A stretch of 6,205 nucleotides of DNA from JBDNBY01 sp039767595. Its GTDB lineage: Bacteria; Pseudomonadota; Alphaproteobacteria; Rhodobacterales; Rhodobacteraceae. How positions within the stretch are numbered: the first letter of the stretch is position 1; each line of letters starts with the position of its first letter. This document shows, piece after piece, positions 1 through 5,794 of this stretch. The notes under the pieces are model-generated. The model searched no databases. It was given only the letters and a program-made list of their open reading frames with translations, and was not told the DNA's origin. The DNA lies in NCBI GenBank assembly GCA_039767595.1, contig JBDNBY010000113.1:1-6205 (forward strand), read 5' to 3'. The position numbers and the translations under genes were made by a program.

Positions 1-420
1 ATACTCACTAATCATATGCGTCTCAAACCGCAGCTGCACGCGCAGATCTGTGCCAAGGCTGCGATATTGCGTGCGTGCGGCAAGGAACTCATGCGCAAAC
101 GAGGGCGCGCGCATGCCGCCCTCCCAACTGAAAAACTGGGCCAGATAGGCGGTGGTGATACCGCAAGAGGCCAGCTCAGCCTCGATCCCAGCAAAGCCAG
201 TGGTTAAATTATTCATCGCGCCGCGCCGTGGGGCCACGTGTTTTTCAAATGCGTCGCCGTGCAGATCAATGATGCCAGGCAGCAGGAGAAAGCCCGATAC
301 GTCGATCTCGCGGCCTTCGGCATAATCGCCCAATTGGGCGCCATGAATATGGATGGGCGCATCGTGCCATCCATCTGGGCCAAGGGTTTGAGCATGTGTG
401 AATGTAAAGCTGCGCGTCAT
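1..420 (-). CDS. phnM: PhnM, alpha-D-ribose 1-methylphosphonate 5-triphosphate diphosphatase (N-terminal part, cut by window edge)
   Basis: Reading leftward from the ATG at 420-418, the frame stays open for 140 codons to the window edge, so the C-terminal part (family length about 380 residues) is missing here. The product is an amidohydrolase-fold enzyme of the cytosolic C-P lyase pathway that releases pyrophosphate from ribose 1-methylphosphonate 5-triphosphate. Seen in the sequence: LLLPGIIDLHGDAFEKH at about residues 45-61, where H54 and D56 are the likely first metal ligands (HxD as in PhnM, not the HxH of most amidohydrolases), then APRRGAM at 63-69, SCGITTAY at 85-92 and LRFETH at 130-135, which match the family's SGITT and LRCE.H blocks. 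The start is fixed because an in-frame TAA lies three codons upstream (429-427). No strong Shine-Dalgarno sequence precedes it. A downstream C-P lyase operon beyond the left edge is plausible but unseen. Confidence 0.88.
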   Translation of the reverse strand, partial: MTRSFTFTHAQTLGPDGWHDAPIHIHGAQLGDYAEGREIDVSGFLLLPGIIDLHGDAFEKHVAPRRGAMNNLTTGFAGIEAELASCGITTAYLAQFFSWEGGMRAPSFAHEFLAARTQYRSLGTDLRVQLRFETHMISEY

Positions 421-426
421 ATGCGC

Positions 427-455
427 TTAGTTTTATAATGACGCGCATTTGTCAA
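427..455 (-). promoter_or_regulatory. Candidate phnM promoter with a possible Pho-box-like element
   Basis: On the minus strand a perfect -35 hexamer TTGACA occupies 455-450. A 17-base spacer leads to a weak -10, AACTAA, at 432-427, ending 6 bases before the phnM ATG; TATAAA at 437-432 is a better hexamer but only 12 bases from the -35. The same stretch reads TTGACAA (455-449), four bases, GCGTCAT (444-438). This resembles two 7-base half-sites of a PhoB box in the canonical 11-bp repeat register (consensus CTGTCAT; 4/7 and 5/7 matches). PhoB control of phn genes is known in other bacteria; that it applies here is inference. Confidence 0.4.
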
Positions 456-480
456 TCGCAAAGGATTGTAATGACGCGCA
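433..480. repeat. Two 15-bp direct repeats 33 bp apart in the phnM upstream region
   Basis: TTATAATGACGCGCA at 433-447 and TTGTAATGACGCGCA at 466-480 differ at one base and are exactly 33 bp apart. The 10-base core ATGACGCGCA also occurs inverted at 411-420, where it is the first codons of phnM (Met-Thr-Arg). The two direct copies sit in the non-coding region between divergent genes, so a regulator-binding role is plausible; the inverted copy may be coincidence or coding constraint. Confidence 0.6.
434..439 (+). promoter_or_regulatory. Candidate -10 box (TATAAT) for the rightward gene
   Basis: A perfect TATAAT lies on the plus strand 83 bases before the methyltransferase start codon and overlaps the candidate phnM promoter. 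No recognisable -35 hexamer is present at 15-19 bp spacing (the stretch there is GC-rich coding sequence of phnM), so a promoter here would need an activator or a sigma factor tolerant of a poor -35. A transcript starting near 446 would include the short ORF at 471-509. Confidence 0.3.
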
Positions 481-509
481 CAGATATCTATTTCGAGGAT
501 CTGGAATAA
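471..509 (+). CDS. Possible 12-residue leader peptide upstream of the methyltransferase-like gene
   Basis: ATG at 471 opens a 12-codon frame, MTRTDIYFEDLE, ending at TAA 507-509, twelve bases before the start of the next gene. A good Shine-Dalgarno sequence AAGGA (461-465) stands five bases before this ATG, which is the main support. The frame extends further upstream to another ATG at 438, giving 23 codons. The ATG lies inside the second copy of the direct repeat, so the start may be a by-product of the repeat. It could be a translated leader coupling to the downstream gene, the remnant 5' end of a lost gene, or chance. I do not recognise the peptide. Confidence 0.22.
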   Translation: MTRTDIYFEDLE

Positions 510-517
510 AGGAAGAG
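508..517 (+). promoter_or_regulatory. Ribosome binding site of the ICMT-like gene
   Basis: AAAGGAAGAG directly follows and overlaps the TAA of the short ORF at 471-509 and precedes ATG 522 at normal spacing. It fixes the start of the methyltransferase-like gene and would allow translational coupling if the short ORF is translated. Confidence 0.6.
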
Positions 518-521
518 CGCT

Positions 522-965
522 ATGTTCAAAAAACTATTACCACCGTTTTTATATGCCATCTGCATTGTTGCGATTTTGATATTGGGGGGCGCGAGTGAAG
601 GAGTGTTTCCCTATGGTGTCGCGCTTGTGATGGGGCTGCCTTTGGCGGCTGGCGGGCTATTGCTCGTGAAGCGGACGCAAAGGTTATTTGCCCAAGCAGG
701 ATCCCAAATTCATACGTTTAAAACGCCGCGCAATTTTGTGTCGTATGACGTGTTTTCCTATTCGCGCAATCCAAATTACCTTGGGTTTTTGACATCACTT
801 TTGGGCATCGCCTTTGTTGTGAACGGATGGGGCGGGCTGTTGCCTGTAGCTGCGTTTTGGGCGGCCTGTCATTTCGTTTATATCCCTTTTGAAGAGGCAA
901 ATGCTAAGCGCGAATTTGGTGAGGAATACGAACTGTACCAAACGCGCGTGCGCCGTTGGCTTTGA
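522..965 (+). CDS. Isoprenylcysteine carboxyl methyltransferase (ICMT/PEMT)-family membrane protein
   Basis: A 147-residue integral membrane protein of the ICMT-like/phospholipid methyltransferase superfamily, predicted to use S-adenosylmethionine. Hydrophobic segments lie at about 7-23, 29-48, 87-100 and 104-120. The diagnostic C-terminal half is present: SRNPNYLGF at 81-89 (the family's RxPxY motif), then IPFEEANAKREFG at 121-133 and YELYQTRVRRW at 136-146, matching the EE..L...FG..Y..Y...V.RW cofactor-binding pattern. The usual GPY..VRNP lead-in is replaced by FVSYDVFSYSRNP, so the TSGPY block is degenerate. The start is supported by AAAGGAAGAG at 508-517, ending four bases before the ATG. 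Bacteria generally lack prenylated CaaX proteins, so the natural substrate (lipid, quinone or small molecule) is unknown. The gene is transcribed away from phnM and has no visible operon partner. Family assignment is firm; the function is not. Confidence 0.8.
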   Translation: MFKKLLPPFLYAICIVAILILGGASEGVFPYGVALVMGLPLAAGGLLLVKRTQRLFAQAGSQIHTFKTPRNFVSYDVFSYSRNPNYLGFLTSLLGIAFVVNGWGGLLPVAAFWAACHFVYIPFEEANAKREFGEEYELYQTRVRRWL

Positions 966-974
966 CTTAAAGGA

Positions 975-1005
975 AAACGCCTCAAAGCAGGGCTTTGAGG
1001 CGTTT
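975..1005. terminator. Bidirectional intrinsic terminator between convergent genes
   Basis: A perfect 14-bp inverted repeat (975-988 with 992-1005) with a 3-base loop AGG. The stem starts AAACGCCTC and ends GAGGCGTTT. It lies 9 bases after the methyltransferase stop and 42 bases beyond the acs stop. Minus-strand transcripts leave the stem into GTTTTCCTTTAA, a fair U-rich tract, and plus-strand transcripts end in TTT only. It is therefore stronger for acs but probably serves both. Confidence 0.85.
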
Positions 1006-1023
1006 GCTGTGTGAGCGTCCGGC

Positions 1024-1038
1024 GCGGGCGGTGCCCGC
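1024..1038. other. Small GC-rich hairpin just past the acs stop codon
   Basis: GCGGGC (1024-1029) and GCCCGC (1033-1038) form a perfect 6-bp stem with a GGT loop, 9 bases beyond the acs stop codon. There is no T tract in either direction, so it is not an intrinsic terminator by itself. It might help pause polymerase or protect the 3' end before the terminator at 975-1005, or be a chance GC palindrome. Confidence 0.3.
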
Positions 1039-1047
1039 TTGGCGCGG

Positions 1048-2991
1048 TTAGCTGCGGTTCATGCGGTTTTCGATGAGGTCATCGACCACGGAGGGATCCG
1101 CGAGCGTGGACGTGTCGCCCAATGCGCCGAAATCATCCTCGGCGATTTTTCGCAAAATGCGGCGCATGATTTTGCCAGAGCGTGTTTTTGGTAAACCCGG
1201 CGCCCATTGGATCAAATCGGGTGAGGCAATCGGGCCGATTTCCTTGCGTACCCAATTGCGCAGTTCAAGGCGCAGCTCTTCTGACGGCTCTTCGCCGCCC
1301 ATGAGTGTGACATAGCAATAGATGCCTTGGCCTTTGATCTCGTGCGGGTAGCCGACAACGGCGGCCTCAGAGACTTTGGCATGAGCGACCAGTGCGCTTT
1401 CGACTTCGGCGGTGCCCATACGGTGGCCTGAGACGTTGATCACGTCATCCACGCGCCCGGTGATCCAATAATAGCCATCGGCATCGCGGCGGCATCCGTC
1501 ACCTGTGAAGTAATAGCCTTTGTAATCAGAGAAGTAGGTTTTCACAAACCGCTCGTGATCGCCGTAGACTGTGCGCATTTGTCCAGGCCAGCTGTCTTTC
1601 ATGCACAGGACGCCTTCGGCCTGCGTGCTGCTGATTTCCGCGCCGGATTGGGGATCGAGGATCACGGGCTGCACGCCAAAGAAGGGTGTCGTGCAGGAGC
1701 CTGGCTTGGTCGCCGTGGCGCCGGGCAGCGGGGTCATCAAGTGGCCGCCTGTTTCCGTTTGCCACCATGTGTCGACAATCGGACAGTTTTCCTTGCCCAC
1801 AACGTCATTGTACCAATTCCACGCCTCTGGATTGATCGGCTCGCCGACGGTGCCCAGCACTTTGAGGGAGGAGAGGTCGCAGGTCTCAACGAATTCTTTG
1901 CCTTTGCCCATAAGCGCGCGAATGGCGGTGGGGGCGGTGTAGAATTGGTTAACTTTGTGCTTTTCGCAGACCTGCCAAAAGCGCGAGGCGTCTGGGTAGG
2001 TTGGTACGCCTTCGAACATCAATGTTGTGGCGCCATTGGCCAGCGGGCCATAGACGATATAGGAATGCCCCGTGACCCAGCCGACATCGGCCGTGCACCA
2101 GTAGATATCGCCATCATGGTAATCAAAGACCAACTCATGCGTCATCGAGGCCCAGACCAAATAGCCGCCCGATGTATGGACAACACCCTTGGGCGCACCT
2201 GTTGAGCCAGAGGTGTAGAGGATAAATAGAGGATCTTCGGCGTTCATTTCCTCGGGGGCGCAGTCGGCCGAGGCGGCGGCCATGGCCGCGGTATATCCGT
2301 GATCGCGGCCGTCTTTCATCGGGACATCGCCGCCCGTCCGCTCCACCACGAGGGTTTGAACGTCGCCGCAAATCTCAAGCGCCTTGTCTACATTGGTTTT
2401 GAGGGGCGTGTTGCGGCCCCCGCGCGGGGCCTCGTCTGCGGTGACCACAAGGGATGCTTTGCACCCATCTACACGGGCGGCCAGCGCCTCGGGAGAGAAG
2501 CCGGCAAACACGATGGAGTGAATGGCGCCAATACGCGCACAGGCGAGCATGGCATACGCGGCCTCTGGGATCATGGGGAGGTAGAGCACCACACGGTCGC
2601 CTTTGCCAACGCCCATAGATTTATAGACGTTGGATAATTTGCAAACTTGCGCGTGCAGTTCGGCATAGGTGATGTGCTTGCTGTCATCGGGGTTATCGCC
2701 TTCCCAAATGATCGCAGTTTGGGTGCCGCGTGTGGCAAGGTGGCGGTCAATACAGTTGGCCGCGACATTGAGCGATCCATCTTCGAACCATTTGATCGAG
2801 ACATCGGGATGCGCAAAAGAGACGTTTTTCGTTTTGGTAAATGGCTTGATCCAATCAATACGTTTGCCGTGCTCTTGCCAAAAGGCATCTTGGTTATTCA
2901 CCGAAGCCTCGTACATGTCTTTGTACGATTCGGAATTAATATGGGCCGTTGCCGCAAATTTGGCTGAGGGTGGATAAAGTGTAGTGCTCAT
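1048..2991 (-). CDS. acs: Acetyl-coenzyme A synthetase (acetate--CoA ligase, AMP-forming)
   Basis: A complete 647-residue cytosolic ANL-superfamily enzyme of normal Acs length (about 650). It activates acetate with ATP to acetyl-AMP, then transfers the acetyl group to CoA. Motifs in order: P-loop-like LYTSGSTGAPKGV at 258-270; ADVGWVTGHSY at 301-311, with V306 and T307 lining the acetate pocket; VGEPINPEA at 382-390; VDTWWQTETGG at 406-416, whose W410 matches the tryptophan that limits the pocket to acetate in characterised Acs; YYFTGDGCRRD at 493-503; GRVDDVINVSGHR at 512-524; and PKTRSGKIMRR at 601-611, with catalytic K607, the lysine acetylated by Pat-type enzymes and restored by CobB in other bacteria. 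The start is fixed by AGGGG at 3002-2998 and an in-frame TAG at 3003-3001. It lies 69 bases downstream of livF on the same strand, past a terminator-like hairpin. No missing residues or frameshifts. Confidence 0.97.
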   Translation of the reverse strand: MSTTLYPPSAKFAATAHINSESYKDMYEASVNNQDAFWQEHGKRIDWIKPFTKTKNVSFAHPDVSIKWFEDGSLNVAANCIDRHLATRGTQTAIIWEGDNPDDSKHITYAELHAQVCKLSNVYKSMGVGKGDRVVLYLPMIPEAAYAMLACARIGAIHSIVFAGFSPEALAARVDGCKASLVVTADEAPRGGRNTPLKTNVDKALEICGDVQTLVVERTGGDVPMKDGRDHGYTAAMAAASADCAPEEMNAEDPLFILYTSGSTGAPKGVVHTSGGYLVWASMTHELVFDYHDGDIYWCTADVGWVTGHSYIVYGPLANGATTLMFEGVPTYPDASRFWQVCEKHKVNQFYTAPTAIRALMGKGKEFVETCDLSSLKVLGTVGEPINPEAWNWYNDVVGKENCPIVDTWWQTETGGHLMTPLPGATATKPGSCTTPFFGVQPVILDPQSGAEISSTQAEGVLCMKDSWPGQMRTVYGDHERFVKTYFSDYKGYYFTGDGCRRDADGYYWITGRVDDVINVSGHRMGTAEVESALVAHAKVSEAAVVGYPHEIKGQGIYCYVTLMGGEEPSEELRLELRNWVRKEIGPIASPDLIQWAPGLPKTRSGKIMRRILRKIAEDDFGALGDTSTLADPSVVDDLIENRMNRS

Positions 2992-3025
2992 GCGTATCCC
3001 CTAGTGGTCTGTCGGATGTTATGTG

Positions 3026-3051
3026 AAAGGGCGGCACCGTGGCCGCCCTTT
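3026..3051 (-). terminator. Terminator-like hairpin between livF and acs
   Basis: A perfect 10-bp inverted repeat (AAAGGGCGGC at 3026-3035 with GCCGCCCTTT at 3042-3051) and a 6-base loop, 9 bases past the livF stop. Minus-strand transcripts leave the stem through TTT followed by CACAT, so the U tract is short. It fits an intrinsic terminator of the liv operon, possibly leaky, or a 3' stabilising structure that lowers acs relative to liv. Only 34 bases separate it from the acs start. Confidence 0.75.
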
Positions 3052-3060
3052 GGTCTGCGA

Positions 3061-3816
3061 TTAGATCGCAAGATATTCGTTGCGCAATTCTTCATTGCCG
3101 AGAACTTCGTCGGCGGAACCGTCGAAGACGATCGAGCCTGTGTCCAAGATCACCGCACGATCCGCGAGTTGCAGTGCGCGCACGGCGTTTTGCTCAACAA
3201 TAACTGTTGTGATCCCTTGGTTTTTAATGTCGTGGAGGGTTTTTTCGATCTCATCCACGATCACAGGGGCCAAGCCTTCGTACGGCTCATCGAGCAACAA
3301 TAGTTTGATGTCCCGCGCCAAGGCCCGCGCAATTGAGAGCATCTGCTGTTCGCCGCCTGACAAGGTGGTGCCCTCTTGCGTGCGGCGTTCTGCCAAACGT
3401 GGGAAGAGTTCGTAGATCCGCTCAAGCGACCAACCGATGGGCGGTGCAATTTGTGCGAGTTTCAGGTTTTCTTCCACCGTCAGACCCGGAATGATCCGGC
3501 GATCTTCTGGGACAAGGCCCAAGCCGCGTGAGGCCGCCTCATGTGATTTCATCAAATGAAGTGGCTCATGATCCAGCCAAATTTCGCCCTTGTTGACCTG
3601 CGGATCATCGAGGCGCGCCAAGGAGCGTAGAGTTGTGGTTTTCCCTGCGCCGTTGCGTCCCAAGAGGGCCAAAATCTCGCCTTCGTGGACGTTAAAGGAA
3701 ATGCCTTGGACGATATAGCTTTCGCCGTAATAGGCATTGAGATCCCAAACCGAGAGAAAGGCCGGAGCAGTTTCCGCATGGTTTGCGTTTTTTGAGAAGT
3801 CTGGTTTGACGTTCAT
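3061..3816 (-). CDS. livF: LivF-type ATPase of a branched-chain-amino-acid-type ABC importer
   Basis: A 251-residue cytoplasmic ABC ATPase of the HAAT (LivF) type, one of two ATPases that drive the LivH/LivM permease. Walker A GRNGAGKT is at 53-60, the family block VPEDRRIIPGLTVEENL at 102-118, signature LSGGEQQ at 152-158, Walker B LLLLDEP at 172-178 followed by YEGLAP, and VEQN at 207-210, where the usual switch histidine is replaced as in LivF proteins generally. All catalytic residues are present. The N-terminus is about 18-20 residues longer than many LivF proteins, whose first strand begins near the LSVWDLNAYYG here (21-31). The start is nevertheless supported by AAAGGA at 3830-3825, eight bases before the ATG. 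It starts 15 bases after the livG stop, so it is translated in the same operon; the hairpin at 3026-3051 ends the block. Confidence 0.93.
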   Translation of the reverse strand: MNVKPDFSKNANHAETAPAFLSVWDLNAYYGESYIVQGISFNVHEGEILALLGRNGAGKTTTLRSLARLDDPQVNKGEIWLDHEPLHLMKSHEAASRGLGLVPEDRRIIPGLTVEENLKLAQIAPPIGWSLERIYELFPRLAERRTQEGTTLSGGEQQMLSIARALARDIKLLLLDEPYEGLAPVIVDEIEKTLHDIKNQGITTVIVEQNAVRALQLADRAVILDTGSIVFDGSADEVLGNEELRNEYLAI

Positions 3817-3824
3817 GTGCTGCG

Positions 3825-3830
3825 TCCTTT
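3825..3830 (-). promoter_or_regulatory. Ribosome binding site of livF
   Basis: AAAGGA on the minus strand, eight bases before the ATG at 3816-3814 and two bases past the livG stop. It supports the start that gives livF its extended N-terminus. Confidence 0.7.
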
Positions 3831-3831
3831 C

Positions 3832-4596
3832 TTAGTGGCCGACGGTACTTTGACCCAAATAGGCCTCTTGTACCTTAGGGTTACCTTTAATGTTGTCCGG
3901 TGTATCTTCGACCAAAGGCGTACCTTGGGCCAAAACAGTGATACGATCGGCCAATGAGAACACCACATGCATGTCGTGTTCGATGATGGCGATGGTAATG
4001 TCGCGCTGTTCTTTGATCTGCTTGAGCAGGTCAATCGTGTTGTTCGTATCAGCGCGCGCCATCCCTGCGGTTGGCTCGTCGAGCAAAAGCAGTTTTGGAT
4101 CTTGGCTCAGACACATCGCGATTTCCAAACGGCGCTTATCCCCGCGGGACAGGGCCGCGGCGTGGCGATCGGATTTGTCCAACATGTTCAAGTCGCGCAG
4201 CATCTGTGCCGCATGCTCGCGCACGTCAGTTTGGCTTTCAACGCTTGAAATCCCTTGCATCCGAAAGGCGCCATCGCGCTTGGCCAGACAGGCAATCACA
4301 ACATTTTCCATCACGCTGAGATCACCAAAGATCTCGGGCGTTTGGAACACGCGGCTGATGCCCATTTGGTTGATCTCATGCGCCGAGCGACCCAAGACTG
4401 ATTGCCCATCAAACATCACGGATCCAGTGTCTGGGACCAATTTGCCGATCAAACAGTTCAAGAAGGTTGATTTCCCTGCACCGTTTGGGCCGATGATGGC
4501 GTGAACTGTGTTTTCTTTGACACTCAAGTTCACATCCGAGAGCGCCTGCAATCCGCCAAAGCGTTTTCCGACGTCTTTTACTTCAAGAATACCCAT
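3832..4596 (-). CDS. livG: LivG-type ATPase of a branched-chain-amino-acid-type ABC importer
   Basis: A 254-residue cytoplasmic ABC ATPase pairing with LivF below the LivH/LivM permease. Walker A GPNGAGKS is at 36-43, the Q-loop region ISRVFQTPEIFGDLSVMENV at 80-99, Walker B KLLLLDEPTAGM at 168-179 and the switch histidine in IEHDMHVV at 205-212 (H207). The C-terminal NIKGNPKVQEAYLG at 235-248 is the typical LivG ending. The signature is atypical, LSRGDKRRLEIA at 149-160, with Arg in place of the first signature Gly and Asp-Lys where most have Gln-Gln; the key second glycine is kept. The block DEPTAGMARADT differs from the AAGLNP of classical LivG, suggesting a separate subfamily whose substrate may not be a branched-chain amino acid. 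Twelve bases separate it from livM and 15 from livF. Confidence 0.92.
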   Translation of the reverse strand: MGILEVKDVGKRFGGLQALSDVNLSVKENTVHAIIGPNGAGKSTFLNCLIGKLVPDTGSVMFDGQSVLGRSAHEINQMGISRVFQTPEIFGDLSVMENVVIACLAKRDGAFRMQGISSVESQTDVREHAAQMLRDLNMLDKSDRHAAALSRGDKRRLEIAMCLSQDPKLLLLDEPTAGMARADTNNTIDLLKQIKEQRDITIAIIEHDMHVVFSLADRITVLAQGTPLVEDTPDNIKGNPKVQEAYLGQSTVGH

Positions 4597-4604
4597 TGAT
4601 ATAT

Positions 4605-4611
4605 CTCCTTA
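4605..4611 (-). promoter_or_regulatory. livM stop overlapping the livG ribosome binding site
   Basis: TAAGGAG on the minus strand joins the livM stop codon (TAA, 4611-4609) to a near-perfect Shine-Dalgarno sequence AAGGAG (4610-4605), eight bases before the livG ATG. This arrangement favours coupled translation of livM and livG. Confidence 0.75.
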
Positions 4612-5790
4612 TTCCGCCGGTGTTTTCGACGCTTGCGCATCATCATCTGATTTCTTGGAAAAGCGTTTGGCAATGCGCTGCCCGCCTTCAACAAGGCCGC
4701 CTGGCAAGAAGATCACGATCAACATGAACATCAGACCCAACGTCATATGCCAGCCTTCGCCCACGAATTTGGAGAAGAGCCAAACGAGCGGATATTCCAT
4801 CCAATCGGGCAGAGCGTGGAACCACGTATGCAGAACATTCTCGTTGATTTTTGAGAAAATCTTTTCGGCATATTTGATAAAGCCCGCGCCTAAAATTGGA
4901 CCAAGCAATGTGCCCACACCGCCAAGGATCGTCATCAGAACAACTTCACCTGAGGCCGTCCATTGCATCCGCTCCGCACCCGCAAGTGGATCCATGGCCG
5001 ACAGAAGACCGCCCGCGAGGCCGGCATACATGCCCGAGATCACAAAGACAGTCAGCATATAAGGACGCGGCGCGATCCCCGTATAGTTCAAACGCGTTTG
5101 GTTTGATTTAATCGCTTTGAGCATCAGGCCAAAGGGCGAGCGGAAGATCCGGATCGAGAGGTAGAATGCAGCGAGCATCAAGATCGCGGCAAAATAATAT
5201 CCGACACCAAAGGTGAACTCCCATGGGCCCACTTCCATGATCCATTTTGCCCGCATCTCAAGACCCAATAGGTTGGTCACTTCGACCCCGTCGCGCAACA
5301 AGATCTGTGGATCGTTGCTATAGACCTGAAGACCCGTCTCTCCGTTCGTGATAGGTGTCAAAACGGAATAGGCTAGGTTGTAGGACATCTGCGCAAAGGC
5401 CAGCGTCAGGATCGAGAAGTAAATCCCCGAGCGGCGCAAACTGATGTAGCCAATGAACACCGCAAAGACGCCAGAGACAACAACCGAGAGCAAAATCGCA
5501 GGGATCACATCGTATCCGAGCAGTTTAAACATCCAAACCGCTGAGTAAGAGCCCGCGCCTAAAAACGCAGCATGACCAAAGGAGAGATACCCAGTCAAGC
5601 CAAACAGCAAGTTAAATCCAATGGCAAAGATGCCAAAGATTACAAAACGCTGCATCAAGTCAGGGTAGCCTGCGTTAAACTGTGCCATCGCACTGTCCAC
5701 AGGGAAAGGGTTGAGGAAGAACGGCGCCAAAAGCACCATAACGATGACTGTCAAGAACAGTCGATTATCTTGTTTATTCAATCCGAACAT
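4609..5790 (-). CDS. livM: LivM-type permease of a branched-chain-amino-acid-type ABC importer
   Basis: A 393-residue inner-membrane permease with eight or nine hydrophobic segments, at about 11-28, 47-67, 72-90, 95-116, 124-142, 197-214, 242-264, 282-304 and 347-364. Family markers are IGFNLLFGLTGYLSFGHAAF at 57-76 (start of the core), the cytoplasmic coupling loop SPFGLMLKAIKSNQTRLNYTG at 218-238 that contacts the ATPases, and ILGGVGTLLGPILGAG at 288-303. Two stretches are longer than in many homologues: 150-195 between core helices, and 306-345 before the last helix, the latter rich in Trp and aromatic residues. The tail 368-393 is charged and probably cytoplasmic. The start has GGAGG at 5804-5800 inside the end of livH. 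LivM forms the channel with LivH; the periplasmic binding protein is not in this window. Confidence 0.92.
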   Translation of the reverse strand: MFGLNKQDNRLFLTVIVMVLLAPFFLNPFPVDSAMAQFNAGYPDLMQRFVIFGIFAIGFNLLFGLTGYLSFGHAAFLGAGSYSAVWMFKLLGYDVIPAILLSVVVSGVFAVFIGYISLRRSGIYFSILTLAFAQMSYNLAYSVLTPITNGETGLQVYSNDPQILLRDGVEVTNLLGLEMRAKWIMEVGPWEFTFGVGYYFAAILMLAAFYLSIRIFRSPFGLMLKAIKSNQTRLNYTGIAPRPYMLTVFVISGMYAGLAGGLLSAMDPLAGAERMQWTASGEVVLMTILGGVGTLLGPILGAGFIKYAEKIFSKINENVLHTWFHALPDWMEYPLVWLFSKFVGEGWHMTLGLMFMLIVIFLPGGLVEGGQRIAKRFSKKSDDDAQASKTPAE

Positions 5791-5794
5791 GTGA

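Noticed and set aside
16..448. Short open frames on both strands within 1-448
   Set aside because: They overlap the clearly recognisable phnM reading frame, which runs off the window edge and explains the sequence.
439..454. TGAC-N8-GTCA inverted repeat as an operator
   Set aside because: Arms of only four bases are weak, and the second direct repeat copy lacks the GTCA partner, so the direct-repeat reading is preferred.
1555..2205. 216-codon plus-strand open frame antisense to acs
   Set aside because: It lies wholly inside acs, whose protein is fully conserved through this stretch. The product has no recognisable domain, and long antisense frames are expected opposite GC-rich coding sequence.
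3890..4504. 204-codon plus-strand open frame antisense to livG
   Set aside because: It mirrors the livG codons, has no ribosome binding site or family resemblance, and the livG motifs explain the sequence.
4508..5062. 184-codon plus-strand open frame across livM and the livM/livG junction
   Set aside because: It is the shadow of the transporter genes; the composition (Pro/Ser/Arg rich) is typical of antisense reading and there are no motifs.
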